Of a DNA stretch of 64,000 bases, positions 1 through 8,965 are shown in pieces. A program made the translations under genes and the position numbers. The notes under the pieces were generated by a model. The model did no database searches. It worked only from the letters and a program-made list of their open reading frames with translations, and was not told the DNA's origin. How positions within the stretch are numbered: the stretch's first letter is position 1; the number at the start of each line of letters is the position of its first letter. Source of the stretch: Butyricicoccus_A sp963620595 (GTDB lineage Bacteria; Bacillota; Clostridia; Oscillospirales; Butyricicoccaceae); NCBI GenBank assembly GCA_963620595.1, contig CAVFAY010000005.1, positions 60,028 through 124,027 on the forward strand. Reading direction: 5' to 3'.

Positions 1-408
1 GAAAGTTTCTGTCCAGATACGCTTAGGCAAATCTTTTTTATATGGATTCTTCAGCAAACCAAAGTTGTTTGCGACCTGCTGTAATTTACAGTTTCCGGCG
101 CGGACACAAATTGAGCACTCGCCATCGTGCTGGGAAAGCAGCAGTTCCACATTGATGCGGCGTGCTTCCAGTGCGCGATGAGAGTTGGTGTGGACGACCA
201 TGCCTTCATATACCAGGTTGTTGCAGGAGGATACCAGTCGGCTTTCTCCCTCAACCTCCACGCAGCAAATGCGGCACGCGCCGATTTCATTGATTTCCTT
301 GAGATAGCACAGGGAAGGAATGGTGACGCCGGCCTTGGCAGCGGCTTCCATAATCGTTGTGCCTTCCGGTACGCGGACGGCAATGCCGTTGATAATTACA
401 TTTACCAT
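1..408 (-). CDS. [FeFe] hydrogenase catalytic subunit, N-terminal part (cut by window edge)
   Basis: The minus-strand frame starts at the ATG at 408 and stays open to base 1, giving 136 residues. It begins MVNVIINGIAVRVPEG and carries a plant-type [2Fe-2S] ferredoxin domain (CYLKEINEIGACRICC, then a fourth Cys in SSCNN). This is followed by the His/Cys ligand set HDGECSICVRAGNC (H-x3-C-x2-C-x5-C) of the extra [4Fe-4S] cluster found in the N-terminus of [FeFe] hydrogenases and NuoG. The H-cluster domain would lie outside the window. The start overlaps the stop of the upstream oxidoreductase by 7 nt, so the two are probably translationally coupled. NuoG-like or formate dehydrogenase-like proteins share this N-terminus; the nearby hydG and TM1266 regulator favour hydrogenase. 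Confidence 0.8.
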   Translation of the reverse strand, partial: MVNVIINGIAVRVPEGTTIMEAAAKAGVTIPSLCYLKEINEIGACRICCVEVEGESRLVSSCNNLVYEGMVVHTNSHRALEARRINVELLLSQHDGECSICVRAGNCKLQQVANNFGLLKNPYKKDLPKRIWTETF

Positions 409-2240
409 TGTCTCATTCGACCTCCTCTAAAGTTGCCGTAGCCGTAATGATCGCAGCGCAGGCAGCGGGAAGATTCCTGCAGAACTTCTTCCTCTGTCAT
501 GCACTCCTTGATGTCATCAAAGTTATCGACACATTCACACGCCGGACGGGTGCGTACGTTGACGCGACCGCAAGCAGTTGTCGGAGACAGCGGAGCCTCC
601 GGAATATCCTCAACGGCGGCATGAATAACATGGTTGTAGCCGAGGAAATTGTCGATATTCGCAGCCGCAACTTTACCGGCTGCAATTGCGCGGATAACAG
701 TGGACGGACCGGTTACGGCGTCACCGCCTGCGAAGGTCTTGGTGCTGCCTTCTACGATACTATCCGGCAGAGCGGAGAAGCGTTCCCGATTAACAGCAAT
801 GCCTGCGGCAGCAAATGCCTTGGAGTCGATACCCTGACCGATTGCTACGATGACGATGTCGCACGGAATGACGTTTTCTTCTTTTGTTGCTTTGATTGGA
901 CTCGGTCTGCCGTCTCTGCCGACAGGACCAATGTGCTGTGGCTGGGTGATAAGAGCTGTGACATTACCGTTTTTGTCGTGCTCAATGCGCAGCGGAGCCT
1001 GCAACGGCAGAATGGTAACGCCTTCTGCAGCTGCCTCTGCAATCTCTTCAGCCAGCGCAGTCATATCGTCGACACGACGGCGATAGACGGTGGTGACATT
1101 GGAAGCACCTAAACGAATTGCTGTGCGGCTGGCATCCATGGATACATTGCCGCCGCCGATGACGCAGACGCGCTTGCCGGTCAGATCCGGCGGGTTGCCT
1201 TCGCCAATGGCACGCAGCATAGCGACAGCGGAAACGACGCCGTTGCTGTCCTCGCCGGGGATACCGACCTTGCGGTCTACATGGGCGCCGATGCACAGCA
1301 GAACCGCATCGTATTCGCGCTCAATATCGACAACCTGAATGTCATTGCCGACAGAAATATCGGTATGTACTTCAACGCCAGTGCTGAGAATGACATCAAT
1401 ATCATTTTGAAGCATGTCCTCTGGCAGACGATAGCGCGGAATGCCGTAACGCAGCATACCGCCTAGCTTTGGACGTTGTTCGTAAACGACGGTCTGATGC
1501 CCCATCAGCTGCAGATAAAAGGCACAGGTCAAGCCGCATGGACCGCCGCCGATGATAGCAATGCGCTTGCCTGTAGACGGCTGATTAGAAATTGGCGCAA
1601 CATGCAGGGCGTGAGTGACAGCATAATGCTTGATGCCGCAGATATTGACGGCGTCATCTACCATATTTCTGCGGCAGCGTGCTTCACATGGATGCTCACA
1701 GATAAAGGCACAAGCGGTCGGGAACGGATTGTCCTTGCGGATGAGCTTTACGGCATCCTCACAGCGACCGGCGCGCACGAGAGCGATATAGCCTGGAATA
1801 TCTACGTGAGCCGGACACAGAGCAACACAAGGAACAGGCTGGGTCAGACCGCTGGTACAGCGATTGTTGAGCACGTGCTCCTCATAGTCATCGCGGAAGC
1901 CCTGAACACCACGCAAAACCATACCGGCAGCTTCGTAGCCGATGGCACAGTCTGCTGTTTCCAGGATCGTACGGGCGGTACGCTCAATGCGGTCAATGGT
2001 CTCTAATGTGGCACGTTCGCTCAGAACATCATCCATGAGACTGGCAAGCTGACCCAGCCCGATACGGCATGGGGCACATTTGCCGCAGGTCTGTGCATGA
2101 CACAGCTTTAGAAAACCAAGAGAAATATCCACTGGACATAGTCCTGGAGGGCTGGCTGCAATACGGCGCTCCAGATCTTTGTACAGACCCTCGACAACAG
2201 TTTGCGCCTGATTCGGGGTATCAAGACTTAATCTGCTCAA
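402..2240 (-). CDS. NAD(P)/FAD oxidoreductase, NuoF-type Fe-S region fused to GltD-like flavoprotein
   Basis: 612 residues. The N-terminal ~100 residues resemble the NuoF C-terminal 4Fe-4S region (CGKCAPCRIG near residue 55). Next is a GltD-type dihydropyrimidine dehydrogenase domain II (CPAHVDIPGYI, then the CEHPCEARCRR cysteine set). Two Rossmann folds follow: FAD site IIGGGPCGLTCAFYL and NAD(P) site CVIGGGNVSMDASR. A late GGDAVTGPSTVIRA motif closes the flavin fold, and a C-terminal SSRCLRCDHYG adds a cysteine pair. It probably passes electrons between NAD(P)H and the hydrogenase encoded next. The start is a TTG preceded by GAGGAG with 9 nt spacing. The partner and direction of electron flow are inferred from context. 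Confidence 0.8.
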   Translation of the reverse strand: MSRLSLDTPNQAQTVVEGLYKDLERRIAASPPGLCPVDISLGFLKLCHAQTCGKCAPCRIGLGQLASLMDDVLSERATLETIDRIERTARTILETADCAIGYEAAGMVLRGVQGFRDDYEEHVLNNRCTSGLTQPVPCVALCPAHVDIPGYIALVRAGRCEDAVKLIRKDNPFPTACAFICEHPCEARCRRNMVDDAVNICGIKHYAVTHALHVAPISNQPSTGKRIAIIGGGPCGLTCAFYLQLMGHQTVVYEQRPKLGGMLRYGIPRYRLPEDMLQNDIDVILSTGVEVHTDISVGNDIQVVDIEREYDAVLLCIGAHVDRKVGIPGEDSNGVVSAVAMLRAIGEGNPPDLTGKRVCVIGGGNVSMDASRTAIRLGASNVTTVYRRRVDDMTALAEEIAEAAAEGVTILPLQAPLRIEHDKNGNVTALITQPQHIGPVGRDGRPSPIKATKEENVIPCDIVIVAIGQGIDSKAFAAAGIAVNRERFSALPDSIVEGSTKTFAGGDAVTGPSTVIRAIAAGKVAAANIDNFLGYNHVIHAAVEDIPEAPLSPTTACGRVNVRTRPACECVDNFDDIKECMTEEEVLQESSRCLRCDHYGYGNFRGGRMRQW

Positions 2241-2459
2241 ATCGACTCACTCCTCACTCATAAATACAAAAATATACGAAAACAAAAATAGATAATATGT
2301 ATTCCTATTTTACCGCATCGTACAGATATTTGCAACAAAATCAACCAGAAAAAGCCCAAAAAACGAGAAGTTACAAAATAAAATCAAAAATTCTACCTAA
2401 AAAACAAGAAGAAAATGAGATGGCGTTTTGATATGGTATGACGGCAGACATGCAAAGGC

Positions 2460-2497
2460 AAAAAAATCCCGCAGGCACATGATGGCGTGCCTGCGGG
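2460..2497 (-). terminator. Rho-independent terminator of hydG
   Basis: An 11-bp perfect stem (CCCGCAGGCAC with GTGCCTGCGGG) lies just after the hydG stop and runs into six or more T on the minus strand. It separates hydG from the oxidoreductase-hydrogenase pair downstream. Confidence 0.85.
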
Positions 2498-2505
2498 AAG
2501 GAAAA

Positions 2506-3921
2506 TTAGAAACGAAAATCGCGCTGACCTTCATGAATATTTTCAATGTATACCGTTGCTTTTTCTCGTACGGCTTCATTCGGGATGGTGAGCAGTTCTT
2601 TCTTGATGAGGGCTTCACCAATCGCACGAGTTTCCGGAGACGCATAATCTTCCAGATATTCCTTGAGTGTCATCAAGGCGTTTGGATGGCAGCAGTTGAC
2701 GATCTGTTTGCTCTTGAGCAGAGACATAAAGCGGTCACCGGTTCTTCCGGCGCGATAACATGCGGTACAGAAGCTCGGTACATAGCCGAGATCCATCAGC
2801 CAGTGGACGACTTCATCCAGCGTGCGGCGGTCATCGACTTCAAACTGGGTGGTATCATCCGGGCGATCTTCTTCGGTGTAGCCGCCGACACTGGTGCGGG
2901 AACCGCCGCTGATTTGTGAGATACCCAGATTCAGAACGCGCTCGCGGCTTGCCTGGCTCTCACGAGTGGAGATGATCATGCCGGTATACGGCACGGCGAT
3001 GCGGATACAGGCGACAATCTTGGCAAAGGTATCATCAGAAATACCGTTGTCAAAGACGTCTGGATCAATGTCATCTGCACGACGGACGCGCGGTACGCTG
3101 ATGGTGTGCGGTCCCACACCCTTATATGCCTCCAGATGTTCCGCATGCATGATGATGCCGGTAAAGTCGTAGCGGTAGTTGTTCAGACCGAACAGTACAC
3201 CGAGACCGACATCGTCGATGCCGCCGTCCATGGCGCGATCCATAGCTTCCGTGTGATAGGCATAATCCGACTTTGGACCTGACGGATGCAGTTGTTCATA
3301 CGACTTTTTGTTGTATGTCTCCTGGAACAGAATATAGGTGCCGATACCTGCATCCTTAAGCTTGCGGTAGTTTTCCACTGTCGTTGCGGCAATGTTGACA
3401 TTGACACGACGAATGGCACCGTTTTTGTGCTTGATGCTGTAAATCGTACGAATGGATTCCAGAATGTATTCAAGTGGGTTGTGAATCGGATCTTCACCGG
3501 CTTCCAGCGCCAGACGCTTGTGTCCCATATCCTGCAAAGCGATAACTTCCTGACGGATTTCTTCCTGTGTCAGCTTTTTGCGCGGAATGTGGTGATTTTT
3601 CGCGTGATACGGACAGTATTCGCAGCCATTGATGCAGTAGTTAGACAAATACAGCGGTGCAAACATGACGATGCGGTTGCCGTAAAATTCCTCTTTGATT
3701 TTGCGGGCGAGCGCATAGATTTTTTCGTTTTCGTCTTCCAGCTCACAGTCGAGAAGAACAATGGCTTCCTTGTGGGAAATGCCCTTCATCTTTGCTGCTT
3801 TTTCCAAGATCTGGTCAATGACTTCGCGGTTATTTTTGTTTTTTTCTGCGTAGGCAAGACATTCGCGGATTTCTTCATCGCTGATGAATTCCTCTGCCTT
3901 CGGTGACATCACGTTGTACAT
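2506..3921 (-). CDS. hydG: [FeFe] hydrogenase H-cluster maturase HydG (radical SAM tyrosine lyase)
   Basis: 471 residues, normal for HydG. The radical-SAM cluster motif is CINGCEYC (C96-x3-C100-x2-C103), the ThiH/HydG form. The C-terminal auxiliary-cluster region has CTACYRAGRTGDRFM followed by a downstream Cys pair, which in HydG holds the dangler-iron cluster. The family cleaves tyrosine to make the CO and CN ligands of the hydrogenase H-cluster. The start ATG has AGGAGG 7 nt upstream. The gene lies 25 nt after the TM1266-type regulator and is probably in one operon with it. hydE and hydF are not in this window. Confidence 0.95.
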   Translation of the reverse strand: MYNVMSPKAEEFISDEEIRECLAYAEKNKNNREVIDQILEKAAKMKGISHKEAIVLLDCELEDENEKIYALARKIKEEFYGNRIVMFAPLYLSNYCINGCEYCPYHAKNHHIPRKKLTQEEIRQEVIALQDMGHKRLALEAGEDPIHNPLEYILESIRTIYSIKHKNGAIRRVNVNIAATTVENYRKLKDAGIGTYILFQETYNKKSYEQLHPSGPKSDYAYHTEAMDRAMDGGIDDVGLGVLFGLNNYRYDFTGIIMHAEHLEAYKGVGPHTISVPRVRRADDIDPDVFDNGISDDTFAKIVACIRIAVPYTGMIISTRESQASRERVLNLGISQISGGSRTSVGGYTEEDRPDDTTQFEVDDRRTLDEVVHWLMDLGYVPSFCTACYRAGRTGDRFMSLLKSKQIVNCCHPNALMTLKEYLEDYASPETRAIGEALIKKELLTIPNEAVREKATVYIENIHEGQRDFRF

Positions 3922-3946
3922 ACAATTTCCTCCTGATTTCTCTCTC

Positions 3947-4195
3947 TTACAGCTTAGAATACACGGATTTTGCCGTCACGCCGTCCAGCATACCAATTTT
4001 TCCGGACATAGCACTGATAATAGACACCGGCGCATCGACAGCGATACTGATGAGCGAAATATGCCGCTTTTCATACGGCAGACCCATGCGGCCGATGATA
4101 TACTTTCGATACTCGTGCAGAATTTCGTTGAGCTGGTCGATGTGATCAGCACGTTCAACGACGATGGCGAGAATCGCAACGCGGGTTTCCTCCAT
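3947..4195 (-). CDS. TM1266-family iron-only hydrogenase system regulator
   Basis: The reading frame extends upstream to 4252, but the start is best placed at 4195 (MEETRVAILAIVVE) because GAGGAGGAG sits immediately upstream. That gives 82 residues, the usual size of this ACT/ferredoxin-like fold family. Typical features are the central RMGLPYEKRHISLISIAVDA and the glycine-rich turn SGKIGMLDGV. TM1266 proteins sit beside hydrogenase maturation genes and are annotated as putative regulators; the mechanism is not established. It is followed directly by hydG. Confidence 0.85.
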   Translation of the reverse strand: MEETRVAILAIVVERADHIDQLNEILHEYRKYIIGRMGLPYEKRHISLISIAVDAPVSIISAMSGKIGMLDGVTAKSVYSKL

Positions 4196-4218
4196 AGTAA
4201 ACTCCTCCTCATACATAT

Positions 4219-4249
4219 AAAAACATCCCTGCGCGGCTGCGCAGAGATG
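4219..4249 (-). terminator. Hairpin between spo0A and TM1266, possible terminator
   Basis: Inverted repeat CATCCCTGCGC / GCGCAGAGATG, one mismatch, followed on the minus strand by five T. It lies about 170 nt after the spo0A stop and 23 nt before the TM1266 start, so it could end the spo0A transcript or act as a leader hairpin of the hydG operon. Confidence 0.45.
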
Positions 4250-4418
4250 CAACGAGCTTGTTGTTCACATCCGTCTTTCCCGTGAGAAATTGGATTCTTG
4301 CGGGGCAGTCTATGTGCAGTCAGCAGCGGTTTGCAGTGAGAAGAAACCTTCTGTCTGCGCACCAATATATACTAACTATACCACAGATTGCTGAAAAAGT
4401 ACATGGAAATGCTGCCGG

Positions 4419-5195
4419 TTATGCATCGGCTTCGAAAGAACGCTGATTGTCTATGTGTAATTCATAACGGACACGGTCAGCAATCGTCAAAATCAGTTCG
4501 CGGTTTGGCGGTCGTCTTGTGGAACTGAAGCCTGTCATTCGTCCGCCGGAGCGCTTCCACGCAATTTCTACAGCATTGCGAATGTCACGTTCGACACTTG
4601 TCCACGTTGTGTGATATTTTCGTGCGACAGCCGGATATAAAATCTTGGTCACTGATTCTGCAACGGAAGGATCATTCAGCGTCATGAGAATACATTCCCG
4701 TGCATACCGATAACCGGCGACATGTGCCGGCAGCTGCAAGCTGCTGATGATTTGCGTGACACGGCGTGAGACATCATGTGCAGAGGGCTGTTGTTGATCT
4801 GGTAAAAATTTCCGCGGAGTACAGCCATAACGGATAATCAGTTCCACGAGAGAAGTCAGATCAATCGGTTTGCGCAGGAAAAAGCTAGCACCGAGCCGAT
4901 CACATTCCGCTACCGTATGCGAAGAGGCGAAGGAAGAGACAATAAAGATCACAGGACATTGTTCCGCGGGCAGATCTTTCAATTCTTTGAGAATAGAAAG
5001 CGCGTTGCCGCCGGGCAGCATCAGATCGATCAGCAGAGTGTCTGGCTGCTCCTGCAGGATCATATCAGTTAATCCGTCGCCGGAAGAATAAATGCCGGTA
5101 ATCGACAATTCTGCTGAGACTTCGATCGCGGATGACAGCGAACGGGTGAGGCTGGAATCATCCGATGCGATCAAAATACGAGTGAGCGATAACAT
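4419..5195 (-). CDS. spo0A: Sporulation master response regulator Spo0A
   Basis: 258 residues. The receiver domain has the acidic pair D12/D13, phospho-acceptor D57 (LLIDLMLPGG) and the conserved K in FLRKPID. The C-terminal effector domain is recognisably Spo0A_C: PAHVAGYRYARECI, VTKILYPAVARKYHTTWTSVERDIRNAVEIAW. This helix pattern is specific for Spo0A. Phosphorylated Spo0A binds 0A boxes (TGTCGAA) to control sporulation entry. The C-terminal tail after AWKRSGG diverges from the Bacillus form. The gene is monocistronic with a clear promoter upstream. Presence of spo0A alone does not prove the organism makes spores. Confidence 0.93.
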   Translation of the reverse strand: MLSLTRILIASDDSSLTRSLSSAIEVSAELSITGIYSSGDGLTDMILQEQPDTLLIDLMLPGGNALSILKELKDLPAEQCPVIFIVSSFASSHTVAECDRLGASFFLRKPIDLTSLVELIIRYGCTPRKFLPDQQQPSAHDVSRRVTQIISSLQLPAHVAGYRYARECILMTLNDPSVAESVTKILYPAVARKYHTTWTSVERDIRNAVEIAWKRSGGRMTGFSSTRRPPNRELILTIADRVRYELHIDNQRSFEADA

Positions 5196-5233
5196 AATAG
5201 AATCCCCTTTTTTGAAGTATTTATCGTGTATGT

Positions 5234-5262
5234 ATTATAACGGAAATTAGAATGCGGAACAA
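5234..5262 (-). promoter_or_regulatory. Probable sigma-A promoter of spo0A
   Basis: On the minus strand TTGTTC (5262-5257) and TATAAT (5239-5234) are separated by exactly 17 nt, about 40 nt before the spo0A start. The rest of 5196-5450 is AT-rich and holds no gene; a perfect 0A-box match (TGTCGAA, minus strand) occurs at 5439-5445. Confidence 0.65.
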
Positions 5263-5450
5263 TGACGGAGTTGTACAAAAAGTTATCCAAAACGAAATAT
5301 CGACAATTCTTGTTTGTGCCGAATAATTTCGGATGAATGTCAAATTTTTACGAAAAAACTGTCATTTACACGGATAGAAAACGAAAATTTTATCGGTAAA
5401 AATGACGATAAATAAGATATTTAGAATTATCGCGCCAATTCGACAAAAAC

Positions 5451-5487
5451 AGAAAAAGAACAGATCCTCTGATGAAATCAGAGGATC
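5451..5487 (-). terminator. Rho-independent terminator of putP
   Basis: Perfect 11-bp stem GATCCTCTGAT / ATCAGAGGATC with a GAA loop, 14 nt after the putP stop, running into a T-rich stretch on the minus strand. Confidence 0.85.
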
Positions 5488-5501
5488 TGAAAAAGGTGCA
5501 A

Positions 5502-7034
5502 TTATTTCTTGTTTTCCAGACGTGCGTTGACCTCATCAAAGGTAGCAAGAATGTCTGCGGGTGGAGTTGGTGTCACCAGACTGACAACAACATTAACGAG
5601 CAGAGCCAGAACAAATGCCGGCAGCAGCTCATAGATACCCAAAATACCGCCTATCGGAGCGATCAGGAATTTCCAAACGAATACCATGATGCCGCCGACA
5701 ACCATGCCGGACAGGGCACCTTGCAAGGTGGAACGCTTCCAGAACAGTGCCAACAGGACAATCGGACCAAAGGTCGCACCAAAGCCTGCCCAAGCAAACG
5801 ATACAATCTTGAATACCGAGCTATCTGGGTTACGTGCCAAGAACACCGCAATAACGGCAATAACAATAACGGTCAGACGAGCGATGAAAATGCTCTGTTT
5901 CTGGGTCAACTTGACACCGAATAGATCCTGCAGCAGGTTCTGCGAGAAGCTGGAGGAAGCAGCGAGCAGCTGTGAGTCTGAGGTAGACATAGTGGATGCC
6001 AGAATACCGGACAGAATCACACCGGCGATGATAGCTGCAAGAACGCCGTGGCTGCTGATGAGCTGTGCAACGGTGATAATGATGCGCTCCGGATCTGCCA
6101 GTACCGGTAGAGCCCCGGCTTTGGTCATACCCAAACCGGAAATACCGATGAATACGGCAACAGCCATAGAAATCACGACCCATACTGTAGCGATACGGCG
6201 CGAGGTCTTGAGTTTTTTCTCGTCTTCGGTTGCCATAAAGCGTAGCAGAACGTGCGGCATACCGAAATAGCCGAGTCCCCATGCCAGCATGGAGAACGAG
6301 GTCAGTGCGCCGTAGGTAGAAGCAGAATTGGTCTCCGGATTGTATACACTAGTCAGGCTCAAATAACCTGGCAGGGCACGCGCATTGGTCAGTACGGCAT
6401 CCATACCACCGGCCATGTGTGTGGCATAAACCACAACGATGACAATAGCAATAGTCATAACAATAGACTGAATCAGATCTGTCGTGCTGGCTGCCAAAAA
6501 GCCGCCCAGTGCGCAGTAACCAACAATAATAGCCGCGCTGACAACCATGGCAACCATATAATTTATTCCGAACAACTGGTTAAACAACTTACCGCAAGCA
6601 GCAAAGCCGGAAGCGGTGTATGGAATAAAGAAGATGATGATGATAACGGCGGCAACAGAAGAAAGAATGTGCTTTTTGTCACCATAGCGATCTGCGAAGA
6701 AGTCCGGAATCGTGATCGAGTTGGTTGTGTGAGTGTATACGCGGATGCGGCGTGCTACGAGAAGCCAGTTGAGATATGTACCGATTGCCAGACCAATTGC
6801 CGTCCAAACGGCATCGGCAATACCAGTTAGATAGGCAACGCCTGGCAGACCCATAAGCAGCCAACTGCTCATATCAGAGGCTTCCGCACTCATGGCGGTA
6901 ACTAGCGGACCGAGCTTTCGACCGCCTAAGTAGAAATCATCGGTGTTTTTGTTCTTGTTGGACATTTTGAAACCGATGAGCAGCATCCCTACGAGATAAA
7001 CGATAATCGTAAGGACAATGAGAATGTTAGACAT
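5502..7034 (-). CDS. putP: Sodium/proline symporter PutP
   Basis: 510 residues with 12-13 hydrophobic segments, typical of the solute:sodium symporter family. Diagnostic stretches are the first helix region FYLGGRKLGPLVTAMSAEASDMSSWLLMGLPG, ending with the PutP-type GLPGVAYLTG, and the later ILASTMSTSDSQLLAASSSF. PutP imports proline with Na+ for use as nutrient or osmoprotectant. AGGAG precedes the ATG. The gene has its own terminator and is 150 nt from a TetR-family gene on the same strand that may or may not regulate it. Confidence 0.92.
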   Translation of the reverse strand: MSNILIVLTIIVYLVGMLLIGFKMSNKNKNTDDFYLGGRKLGPLVTAMSAEASDMSSWLLMGLPGVAYLTGIADAVWTAIGLAIGTYLNWLLVARRIRVYTHTTNSITIPDFFADRYGDKKHILSSVAAVIIIIFFIPYTASGFAACGKLFNQLFGINYMVAMVVSAAIIVGYCALGGFLAASTTDLIQSIVMTIAIVIVVVYATHMAGGMDAVLTNARALPGYLSLTSVYNPETNSASTYGALTSFSMLAWGLGYFGMPHVLLRFMATEDEKKLKTSRRIATVWVVISMAVAVFIGISGLGMTKAGALPVLADPERIIITVAQLISSHGVLAAIIAGVILSGILASTMSTSDSQLLAASSSFSQNLLQDLFGVKLTQKQSIFIARLTVIVIAVIAVFLARNPDSSVFKIVSFAWAGFGATFGPIVLLALFWKRSTLQGALSGMVVGGIMVFVWKFLIAPIGGILGIYELLPAFVLALLVNVVVSLVTPTPPADILATFDEVNARLENKK

Positions 7035-7184
7035 GTTTCGTACTCCTTTTGTGAAAGTATCATACTTATTTATTTTAGCATAAAAAAGACCAAACGAAAA
7101 TATAGAACGAATACTAGAATAAAGTTTGTACTATACAGACAAAAGAAAACGCATTTTGGACGAATATGCGTGTAAAATGCCGGC

Positions 7185-7772
7185 CTATTTTGTTTTATAT
7201 GCGCTTAAAAATAACGGAAGTTCTGCACCGGAATACTGATACAAAGAGTAATCTCCATTGCAGATGCACCAGTCGTAAATCATTGCACGCTCCAGCATCG
7301 CGTAAGCTTTGATAATTTCATTGACGGAAACATCGGTGCGCAGCTGTCCGCGGCTCTGTCCTTCGATCACAATTCGACGCAAAACGCGGTAGTAGGTACG
7401 GCTCTGATTGAGCAGATGTCGGTCTCCGTAGGTGATGAGCTGAGAGGAATACATCTGCGCGAGCAGATCCATTGGCACGCTGTTTTCGATCATGAGGAAC
7501 AGCTCGTGGTTGAGGTACATGAGCTTGTCGAAGCTGTTCATCTCCGGATTCATTTCCTGCATCAGTTGTTCGTATTTGGCGTCAAATAAATAAGAAAGAG
7601 AGGAAAGTAAGGCATCTTTGCTGTCAAAATAATGGTAAAACGAGCCTTTGGATGTCTCTGAGCGCTCGACAATTTCTTCAATCGTTGTGCCCTCATATCC
7701 CTTTTCGTAAAATAGCGACCATGCAGCGTCGACGATGCGGCCTTTGGTGTTGCGGGCATCCTTTTTTGCCAT
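7185..7772 (-). CDS. TetR/AcrR family transcriptional regulator
   Basis: 195 residues. The N-terminal DNA-binding domain is a clear TetR helix-turn-helix: RIVDAAWSLFYEKGYEGTTIEEIVERSETSKGSFYHYFDSKDALL (residues ~12-56). The remaining all-helical part is the ligand-binding domain with no recognisable specificity. AGGAGG precedes the start. It is encoded upstream of putP and divergently from the gene at 7946, so either could be the target. Confidence 0.9.
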   Translation of the reverse strand: MAKKDARNTKGRIVDAAWSLFYEKGYEGTTIEEIVERSETSKGSFYHYFDSKDALLSSLSYLFDAKYEQLMQEMNPEMNSFDKLMYLNHELFLMIENSVPMDLLAQMYSSQLITYGDRHLLNQSRTYYRVLRRIVIEGQSRGQLRTDVSVNEIIKAYAMLERAMIYDWCICNGDYSLYQYSGAELPLFLSAYKTK

Positions 7773-7945
7773 GCAGGTGACCTCCTGTTTCTTTTTTGTT
7801 TCTATTATACGGCAAAAAAATCTGGTTAGACAAGAGAAAAGTTTACAAATATAGGCGATTTGTTTACAAAAAGTTTCTTGCAGTTACCTAGAAAAACAAG
7901 TAAAGTAAACATATAACCCACAAACAGAGAGAGGAGATGGCACAA

Positions 7946-8248
7946 ATGACGATGGAAAAATACAACATTTTCTTTGACAGTCCGGTGGGATTGCTGTCCG
8001 GCACGTTGGATTTATGTCAGACAGACTGCGGGCTGACGGGGCATATTACCATGATGGGACACGGAACCAATATTACCGACGGAAACATCATCGATGATAA
8101 GCGGGATTTTTATGGAACTGTTTGGCTCCGAGAGGAAGAAGTGCCGTTTCACGCACAGGGCGTGCTGGAAGACGGCATGTTAGAACTGGATATGAATATT
8201 GGGTCTCAGCTGTTTCCGCTCACAGGATTTCCGGTTCCTACAGCATGA
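7946..8248 (+). CDS. Conserved hypothetical protein, small beta-rich
   Basis: About 100 residues. The ATG at 7946 (MTMEKYNIFF) has GAGGAG with 10 nt spacing; an upstream ATG at 7937 sits too close to that site. The sequence is rich in alternating strands and Gly turns (GTLDLCQTDCGLTGHITMMGHGTNITDG) with no signal peptide, membrane segment or motif I recognise. It is transcribed divergently from the TetR regulator and lies just ahead of the hisB promoter, so it may be TetR-regulated. No function assigned. Confidence 0.6.
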   Translation: MTMEKYNIFFDSPVGLLSGTLDLCQTDCGLTGHITMMGHGTNITDGNIIDDKRDFYGTVWLREEEVPFHAQGVLEDGMLELDMNIGSQLFPLTGFPVPTA

Positions 8249-8252
8249 GCTG

Positions 8253-8281
8253 TTGCACGAAACAGGGAGGACTGGTATAAT
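8253..8281 (+). promoter_or_regulatory. Promoter of hisB
   Basis: TTGCAC (8253-8258), 17-nt spacer, TATAAT (8276-8281). The -10 lies inside a short hairpin, ACTGG (8271-8275) / CCAGT (8286-8290) followed by six T, so the same bases may also end the upstream transcript. Confidence 0.7.
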
Positions 8282-8315
8282 AAAACCAGTTTTTTATCTC
8301 AAGGAGGCTTCCTGT

Positions 8316-8903
8316 ATGGCACGCACGAGTACAATCGAACGCAACACAAACGAGACTAAAATTAAACTGTCATTGAATCTGGATGGAACCGGTAAGGCAG
8401 ATATTGCCAGCGGTGTAGGTTTCTTCGATCATATGATGAACGGATTTACCCGACATGGATTATTTGATGTCGATCTCAAGGTCAAGGGTGATCTGGAGGT
8501 TGATTGTCATCATACCATCGAAGATACCGGCATTGTTCTCGGCAATGCAATCCGCGAGGCAGTTGGCGATAAAAAGGGTATTAAGCGCTATGGTTCCTGC
8601 ATTCTTCCGATGGATGAAGCATTGGTTTTGTGTGCGGTGGATTTGTCCGGTCGTCCGTATTTGGTCTTTGACGGCGAGTTTACGGCTGACCGCTGCGGAG
8701 ATATGGATACCGAAATGGCACGCGAGTTTTTCTATGCCGTATCTTATGGCGCGGCGATGAACCTGCACATCAAGGTGCTGTACGGTTTCAACAATCATCA
8801 TATTATGGAGGCAATGTTCAAGGCATTTGCCAAAGCACTGGATGCGGCCACCATGTATGACGAGCGCATCACAGATGTACTGTCCACCAAGGGCACGCTG
8901 TAA
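8316..8903 (+). CDS. hisB: Imidazoleglycerol-phosphate dehydratase
   Basis: 195 residues from ATG 8316, with AAGGAGG at 8300-8306; the frame is open further upstream but lacks a better site. Two conserved metal-binding repeats are visible: GVGFFDHMMNGFTRHGLFDV with CHHTIEDTGIVLG, and the second half EFFYAVSYGAAMNLHIKVLYGFNNHHIMEAMFKAFAKAL. The enzyme dehydrates imidazole glycerol phosphate to imidazole acetol phosphate, step six of histidine synthesis, using Mn. The monofunctional form lacks the histidinol-phosphatase domain of enterobacteria. No other his genes flank it, which is unusual because hisB normally sits in a his operon. Confidence 0.95.
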   Translation: MARTSTIERNTNETKIKLSLNLDGTGKADIASGVGFFDHMMNGFTRHGLFDVDLKVKGDLEVDCHHTIEDTGIVLGNAIREAVGDKKGIKRYGSCILPMDEALVLCAVDLSGRPYLVFDGEFTADRCGDMDTEMAREFFYAVSYGAAMNLHIKVLYGFNNHHIMEAMFKAFAKALDAATMYDERITDVLSTKGTL

Positions 8904-8920
8904 AAACAGAAAAAATAGAA

Positions 8921-8957
8921 AAAATGCTTCTCCTTGTACCGGAGAAGCATTTTTTTG
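8921..8957. terminator. Bidirectional terminator between hisB and pdxT
   Basis: Stem ATGCTTCTCC / GGAGAAGCAT with a 7-nt loop, A-run on the left and seven T on the right. It serves the convergent hisB (+) and pdxT (-) genes. Confidence 0.9.
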
Positions 8958-8965
8958 TGTCTGTA

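Noticed and set aside
408..1112. A 234-codon plus-strand frame opposite the oxidoreductase
   Set aside because: It overlaps a gene with clear cofactor motifs on the minus strand and has Cys-rich, non-conserved-looking composition without a ribosome site.
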